DNA of 64,000 nt from Macrocystis pyrifera. Lineage: Eukaryota > Sar > Phaeophyceae > Laminariales > Laminariaceae. The DNA is taken from the NCBI GenBank assembly GCA_031763025.1, contig JASSKH010000028.1, positions 7,823,324-7,887,323 on the forward strand. Reading direction: 5' to 3'. A model generated the notes under the pieces. It was not told the DNA's origin. It searched no databases and saw nothing but the letters and a program-made list of their open reading frames with translations. Shown here piece by piece: positions 59,583-64,000 of the stretch. Within the stretch, counting starts at the first letter, position 1, and each line of letters begins with the position of its first letter. Made by a program: the position numbers and the translations under genes.

Positions 59583-59690
59583 TTATCTCACTTCTGCTTC
59601 GCCTCGAACTTTTTTGGGTTTCTTTTCTCGTTCATAGCTAGCTTTCGCTCGAACTTTTTTTTTTGTGCCTCTCTTCTTTGTAATAGCCAT
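59583..59690 (-). CDS. Small basic ORF downstream of PP2C, unrecognised
   Basis: Thirty-five codons with a favourable start context (AAGATGGCT): MAITKKRGTKKKVRAKASYE, then REKKPKKVRGEAEVR and TAA. It lies about 130 bases after the PP2C stop on the same strand. Another frame over the same bases also reads as a basic peptide ending TGA, so this could be a 3' exon of something else or part of the PP2C 3' UTR. Confidence 0.2.
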   Translation of the reverse strand: MAITKKRGTKKKVRAKASYEREKKPKKVRGEAEVR

Positions 59691-59818
59691 CTTGCAGCAA
59701 GGAACCGCGGGCACACACGAGACCACGAATCTCTCTTTTCCCTTTATGGCCGATCTGAAAGCGGTCGGCCAACCACGAGATGGCACTATTTTCAAGCCGA
59801 TTTTTTTTTTTTTTTCGG

Positions 59819-59899
59819 TTACTCGAACACGACCACCAGGGCGGTGGCGTCGTCGTATCGCCCCCTGGCGAGAGACACAACTCGCTCCGCGAGATCCAT
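59819..59899 (-). CDS. PP2C last exon and stop
   Basis: Twenty-six codons plus TAA: MDLAERVVSLARGRYDDATA then LVVVFE. The acceptor is CCATCGCAG after a pyrimidine-rich stretch. The final DDAT-LVVV strand is the canonical end of the PP2C fold. Confidence 0.92.
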   Translation of the reverse strand: MDLAERVVSLARGRYDDATALVVVFE

Positions 59900-61592
59900 C
59901 TGCGATGGCGAAAGCAAAACGAAAAGCGCGAAACGGAAGCGATGGGGACGGGAAAGCAGGCGTCAGGCACCGAACACTCGACCCCTACTGCTGCTGCTGC
60001 TGCTGCTGCGGTACGCGCAGTCCTACAGCGGCAGGGTCTACAGCAGTATCTACATACGCGCGCCAAGAATTATAATGCTGCTGGCAGTTGATGAGCAAAT
60101 GTCGGGAAGCCAACGCTCAGCATCGACACACGCGGGCGGGGGGCGGTAAGCGAGCGTAGCGAGTCACCGAACTCCGCTGTTGCTGCTGCTGTCGTACGTA
60201 TCACACATACACGTGCCGACAAGTTTACATTGCTGCCCGACGAGCACTTTCCGGAAAGAAAACCCGCGTTCGTTCATCCCGCGGTGTTCGCTCATCACCA
60301 TAATACGGAGGACCATAGTAAACAGGACCAAAATATTGTTCAGCAAAAATACCTAAATGCATAAGTTTTTATGTATGCCATAGGTCCTGTTAACTATAGA
60401 CCCCCGTAAATAGGGTGCTCTCTAATGTTTTACACCACTCTGCCCCTACCGTAGCTACTATAATAGGTATAGGCGCATCGGTTCTACTTACTGGGGACCA
60501 TAGTAAACAGGACCAAAAAAAGAAATGTATAGGTTTTTTATGTATGCCATAGGTCCTGTTAACTATAGACCCCCGTAAAAAGGTGCTCTCTAATGTTTTA
60601 CACCACTCTGCCCCTGCTGCTGTAGCTATGTATGGATCGTTTATACTATACCATGTACATCGATATACAAACTGGGCATGGCATACGAGCTACGTGCAAC
60701 CTCGGCATGTTTTTTTTTTTTTTTCTTCATTGATTTTCCCAAAATGTAGACACACACCCACTCTTTGAGTTCTGCAGCTTCAGATTTTGTCTTCCTCGTA
60801 TACGGACTGTACTTCCCGGATGAGGCAAAACATCAAAAGCCCGTAGTACAAGCGATCGAAGTATCACTATTGCGGGGGTCCGTAGTTAATAGGACCTATT
60901 GTATACATAAAAACCTATATATTTGCCTATTTTTAGTAACAAAATTTGGTCCCGTTAACTATGGACCCCCGTAAATAGTTATCACACACAGACAGCTTGC
61001 AAAAGATGAGCTTCGACGAAAAGCTCGATCTCACAGCTGTTGTTTCTTACTTTTATAAATATATAGGGACATATTGGTACTGTTGTTGAATAATAGCTGG
61101 CGCGCAATTTACTGCACCCATCGCACCCTGCACAACACCCACCGGGATTGCGCCAATTTATTTTGTTCAATACAAAATCGTCGAAACAAAATGTCTTAAA
61201 AGCCACCCTCAAATGTTAGCATTCAGTAAAAAAAAAAAAAAAAAAAATGGCAAAAAACAACTTTTACCCCACCCGCGAATACTGTTCGAAAAAAAAAAAA
61301 ACGTCCAGAAAAAAAAAACAATGGCTACACACTTGTAACTACTCTCGATAAATTTAGTTCAATGAAGCCAAAATTGTCAACGAAAAAAAAAAGCGAACTT
61401 ATAATCAACTCATCCCTCACCCCTTGTTCCGCCCATTCGCCACTGCCGCAAAACTCGCTCTCCTCGTCTTCGGAGTCGCTCTCCCCATCCGTGAATGTCG
61501 TCGATCCCAGCGACAAGTCTCGTCTGTGCCCTTCGGAAACAGCGAAGCGTCGCTTGTGCGCTTGGATCTTCGCGATACCGTCCTTAACCTTT

Positions 61593-61635
<43 letters not shown>

Positions 61636-63136
61636 CGGGTCCGGCGAGTGGCATGAAGGGTGAGCTGAATCATACTATTACGGGGGTCCATAGTTAACAG
61701 GACCTATGGTGTACATAAAAACCTTTATATTTGCTTATTTTTACTAACAAAATTTGGTCCCGTTAACTATGGACCCCCGTAAAGGGGGGGGGGGGGGGGG
61801 GGGGTTGTACTCGATATCATGCATGGCCGTAGTCTTATGGCCATAGGCCCTCGCATCCCTACACTGCCGGGACGGAGGAGCACGTCGGGTTTTCACCGAC
61901 CAGGCAGACATTGCCTGCACCAAGCGCGAAGCGCCGTCAAGTGTTGGGCGAGTCGCACGAAGGGTGAGGTGCATCCTACAATCCCGGGGTGACCATAGTT
62001 AACAGGACCTATGGTGTACATAAAAACCTATATATTTACCTATTTTCACTAACAATATTTGGTCCTATTTACTATGGTCCCCCGTAACACGTAAGAACCG
62101 CTGTTGAGGCGGATTTTCTTGCACACGCATGACAAGCGTCAATGAATTGATTTAATTTCTGGTGTGGCCAGTGGCAGCGAGATCAATGGGTTTTTACTAT
62201 GTAGCTGCCTCGTGGGTGCCTTACCATATACACACTACGTGGTACGTGATACCATCATCCCCCTTATGCGCAGGAAAGGCTCTCCCCGCACAAAAATGAT
62301 GTTTAACTCGATCGCCAGCCGTGGTGACCGCCAAAAACAAAACAAAACGAAAAAAAACAGTACTCTTGCCTGTCTAGCTCACGCAGTGAGAGGCGTGTTT
62401 TACAGCGTCGTCGCCAACCGACGCCAACCCAACCTACATATACATACCGGGGATATAATATAGTCGGCGGGGGGGGCGGAGGATAGGGGTCAGTAACACT
62501 CGAAACGCTGTCCATTCGCCGACCGAGCCACCTTGTTGTAGCGCTTACAAGCGCTTAGACACCAGGTACTGGTGCTTTTTAGTCATTCATACGTTTACCG
62601 GGTATTTTTTGGTCCTTCATTAAAAAGTGTATTGGAACTTTAGTGACCTTGCTCCTAGGGTCATTTTTTCAGCACGAAAAAAAAAAAAAGCAAAAAAAAA
62701 AACTGCCTATTAAATATTAATACGAGGTTAGTACCTGGTACGTACGTACTACGGCAAAAACTATCCGATATTGAAAAGTGGACTAAAAAATGTCACGGTC
62801 GCCAAAAACTCGCGGCCGTGGGTCAGAAATTGCCACAGCAGCGTCATACATATCATACATACGACACGAACACATGGTTTCGAAAACACGCCCCAAGCGC
62901 AAACGACAACAGCCATCATGTCTGCTTGGTGCTGCTGGTGGTGTGTATATGTACCACAGGTACGAGGTACTGGGTAAGTCTGCTGTGAGGCCTTCTGACT
63001 ACCAGCGCACCTCTTCGACTACGGTGTTGGCCGAAGTCTCATCCCAGATCCCGTCGGTAGCCAACACGAGGAATGGGGGTACGGACAATCGCTCTTCTCC
63101 CTCCAACACGTCGCTGGCGATGTCCACCTTGAACAG
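59819..63136 (-). CDS. PP2C-family Ser/Thr phosphatase, three C-terminal exons (overall extent)
   Basis: PP2C (PPM) enzymes are Mg/Mn-dependent serine/threonine phosphatases. The exons give PPFLVLATDGIWDETSANTV, which is the family's LATDGLWD motif with a metal-binding Asp, and RGRYDDATALVVVF, the terminal motif (usually DNxTVVVV) with its metal-binding Asp. The three exons join in phase 0. Between the motifs lies a ~56-residue insert, basic then acidic, which is longer than in typical PP2C. The N-terminal catalytic motifs (ExRxxMED, DGHGG) are not in the window and should lie beyond 64000. Sub-family cannot be assigned from this part. Confidence 0.9.
60301..60409 (-). mobile_element. MITE-A copy, in PP2C intron
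   Basis: Its right half and the ~55 bases after it are duplicated at 60515-60630. Confidence 0.88.
60340..60632 (+). repeat. Tandem duplication that includes half a MITE-A
   Basis: ATGTATGCCATAGGTCCTGT through GCTCTCTAATGTTTTACACC and ACTCTGCCCCT occur twice. The second copy replaces ACCGTAGC by GCTGCTGTAGC. Confidence 0.85.
60488..60577 (-). mobile_element. MITE-A copy shortened by duplication, in PP2C intron
   Basis: The interior is shortened. The sequence that follows (TGCTCTCTAATGTTTTACAC) repeats the flank of the previous copy. Confidence 0.85.
60870..60974 (+). mobile_element. MITE-A copy, T/T, in PP2C intron
   Basis: Left end reads TGCGGGGGTCCGTAG. Confidence 0.88.
61421..61588 (-). 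CDS. PP2C exon with acidic insert
   Basis: Fifty-six codons, phase 0: VKDGIAKIQAHKRRFAVSEG, then a Ser/Thr stretch, then DGESDSEDEESEFCGSGEW and AEQG. Acceptor CCAAAG follows a 39-base poly-C run; donor is GTGAGG. The codons fit between the two motif exons, but the sequence itself is not conserved in the family, so this exon rests on frame, splice sites and composition. Confidence 0.8.
61596..61634 (+). repeat. Poly-G, 39 bases (poly-C before the PP2C acceptor)
   Basis: It ends 7 bases from the exon boundary at 61588. Confidence 0.95.
61678..61782 (+). mobile_element. MITE-A copy, T/T, in PP2C intron
   Basis: It lies between the poly-G run of the PP2C acceptor and a Rep-E copy. Confidence 0.9.
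61803..62190 (+). mobile_element. Rep-E copy interrupted by MITE-A
   Basis: A full-length element after a G-run at 61785-61804; MITE-A occupies 61981-62087. Confidence 0.75.
61981..62087 (+). mobile_element. MITE-A copy inserted in Rep-E
   Basis: T/A hybrid. Rep-E sequence continues on both sides. Confidence 0.88.
63011..63136 (-). CDS. PP2C exon with LATDG motif
   Basis: Forty-two codons, phase 0: LFKVDIASDVLEGEERLSVP, PFLVLATDGIWDETSANTVV, EE. The acceptor is TTGCAG, preceded directly by a 23-base poly-C run. The donor is GTGCGC, the same class as MAK16 exon 6. Confidence 0.92.
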
Positions 63137-63142
63137 CTGCAA

Positions 63143-63165
63143 GGGGGGGGGGGGGGGGGGGGGGG
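63143..63165 (+). repeat. Poly-G, 23 bases (poly-C before the PP2C acceptor)
   Basis: It ends 6 bases from the exon boundary at 63136. Confidence 0.95.
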
Positions 63166-64000
63166 CGGGGAGGAGGCAAGAGAAAAAAAAAAAAAAAAAA
63201 AAAAAACACGCAGGAACTGAAGGCTCAGACCTTACACTGTAAAACATACCAGGTACGTATACCCTTTTTTTTTTCACCACTCCATCCACTTTCCGGAAAA
63301 AAATTACCCTGAACTATAGACCAGAATCGTTTTCGCTGTAGGGAAAAGGGGGGTTAAGGTCTTCCTCTTCTCTCGCTCGGCTCGAACAGAACAAAATGCC
63401 GAAAAAAACGAAAAAAAAAAAAAAAAAAAAAAAAGAAGCGGCAACGGGCTCATTACAACACTTATTACGGGGGGGGGGGGGGGGGGGGGGGGGGGCATAG
63501 TTAATAGGACATACGGTAAACACAAAAACCTATACATTCCCCTATTTCTACGAACAATATTTGGTCCTATATACTATGATTCCCCCCCCCCCCCAATTAG
63601 TATTACAACAAATACTTGAGTGGCAACCTTAAGAACACACCAAGAACCTGCCGATGTCAAAAACGCCACGTAGCAAAAAAACCCCAACAAAATGCCGCAC
63701 CAGCAGTATATACGTACAATACACAGGCCTTGGGGCTCCCTCCCGCATATCGGAGAGAGAGGTCGCGGCATCTTTACCTACGACATCGTCTGGATCCCAC
63801 AACCAGCCGTTAGTAGGATACTCTCACGTATAGCACGGATCCAACCCAGGTAACGTCTGGCCGTTACAGATAGATCGCGCAGACTAATACGGTTTTCACC
63901 CGGCAAAACGAGCCACTACCGCTTGTACCTGGTAGTTCATACCAGGTATGCATACACGGATCGAGATAAAATATATAGGTAAATATTAATACCTTGGTAT
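63166..64000. other. Upstream intron and flank of the PP2C exons
   Basis: It holds poly-A runs and one MITE-A. A minus frame TNGWLWDPDDVVGKDAATSL at about 63745-63815 looks protein-like and has a possible GTAAAG donor, but it does not match any PP2C motif. Confidence 0.35.
63465..63596 (+). mobile_element. MITE-A copy with expanded G and C ends
   Basis: The left G-run has grown to about 27 bases and the right C-run to about 14, while the interior is intact. Confidence 0.88.

Overview
The window is nuclear DNA from a eukaryote with a large, repeat-choked genome. Two host genes are certain, both on the minus strand, and both are split into short exons (roughly 80 to 270 bases) by introns of about 1 to 3 kb. 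Splice sites are GT-AG, with donors such as GTGAGG, GTGCGC and GTCAGA. Introns of this length, the abundance of CAG/CTG runs and GTAC-rich simple sequence, and poly-pyrimidine 3' splice sites suggest a stramenopile alga, perhaps a brown alga. That placement is an inference; no marker gene in the window proves it.

From right to left in gene order, the right end (59.8-63.1 kb) carries the last three exons of a PP2C-type protein phosphatase; its N-terminal part lies beyond the window. The middle (30.3-43.2 kb) is one gene for the 60S ribosome-assembly factor MAK16. Seven coding exons keep frame with each other, provided that a 37-base stretch in exon 7 is an intron; only the initiator-Met exon was not found. 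A third, unrecognised minus-strand gene may lie at 21.6-23.6 kb: an ATG exon with a good donor and an internal exon with a good acceptor and donor. No operon-like arrangement is visible.

Most of the rest is small mobile elements and simple repeats. The commonest is a ~105-base palindromic element (here MITE-A) with TTACGGGGG...CCCCCGTAA ends. At least 37 copies plus fragments occur, in two subfamilies with hybrids between them. Other families are a ~100-base palindrome (MITE-B, GGACTGCAGTCCCG ends), a ~70-base palindrome (MITE-C, TGGACGGAAA ends), a TATCACACTAGGGTGATA family (MITE-D), a ~270-base element tied to poly-G (Rep-E), an ~850-base inverted-repeat transposon present twice in opposite orientation (TIR-F), three CAGGG-ended hAT-like elements (TIR-G, TIR-H, Rep-I) and two tRNA-derived SINE families (SINE-J, SINE-K). 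Several copies of MITE-A sit inside MITE-B, Rep-E and TIR-H, so MITE-A is the younger family.

Tandem repeats of every scale fill the gaps: (CAG)n, a ~620-base (AGT)n tract, poly-C/G runs up to 96 bases, and minisatellites of 57 to 200 bases. Three observations stand out. Long poly-C runs act as the pyrimidine tract directly upstream of four proven exons. The 8-mer ACCAGGTA/TACCTGGT is scattered in otherwise unique DNA far above chance. The MITE-A family has hybrid copies and hypermutable G-run ends. I found no gene cluster that looks like a new defence, biosynthetic or signalling system.
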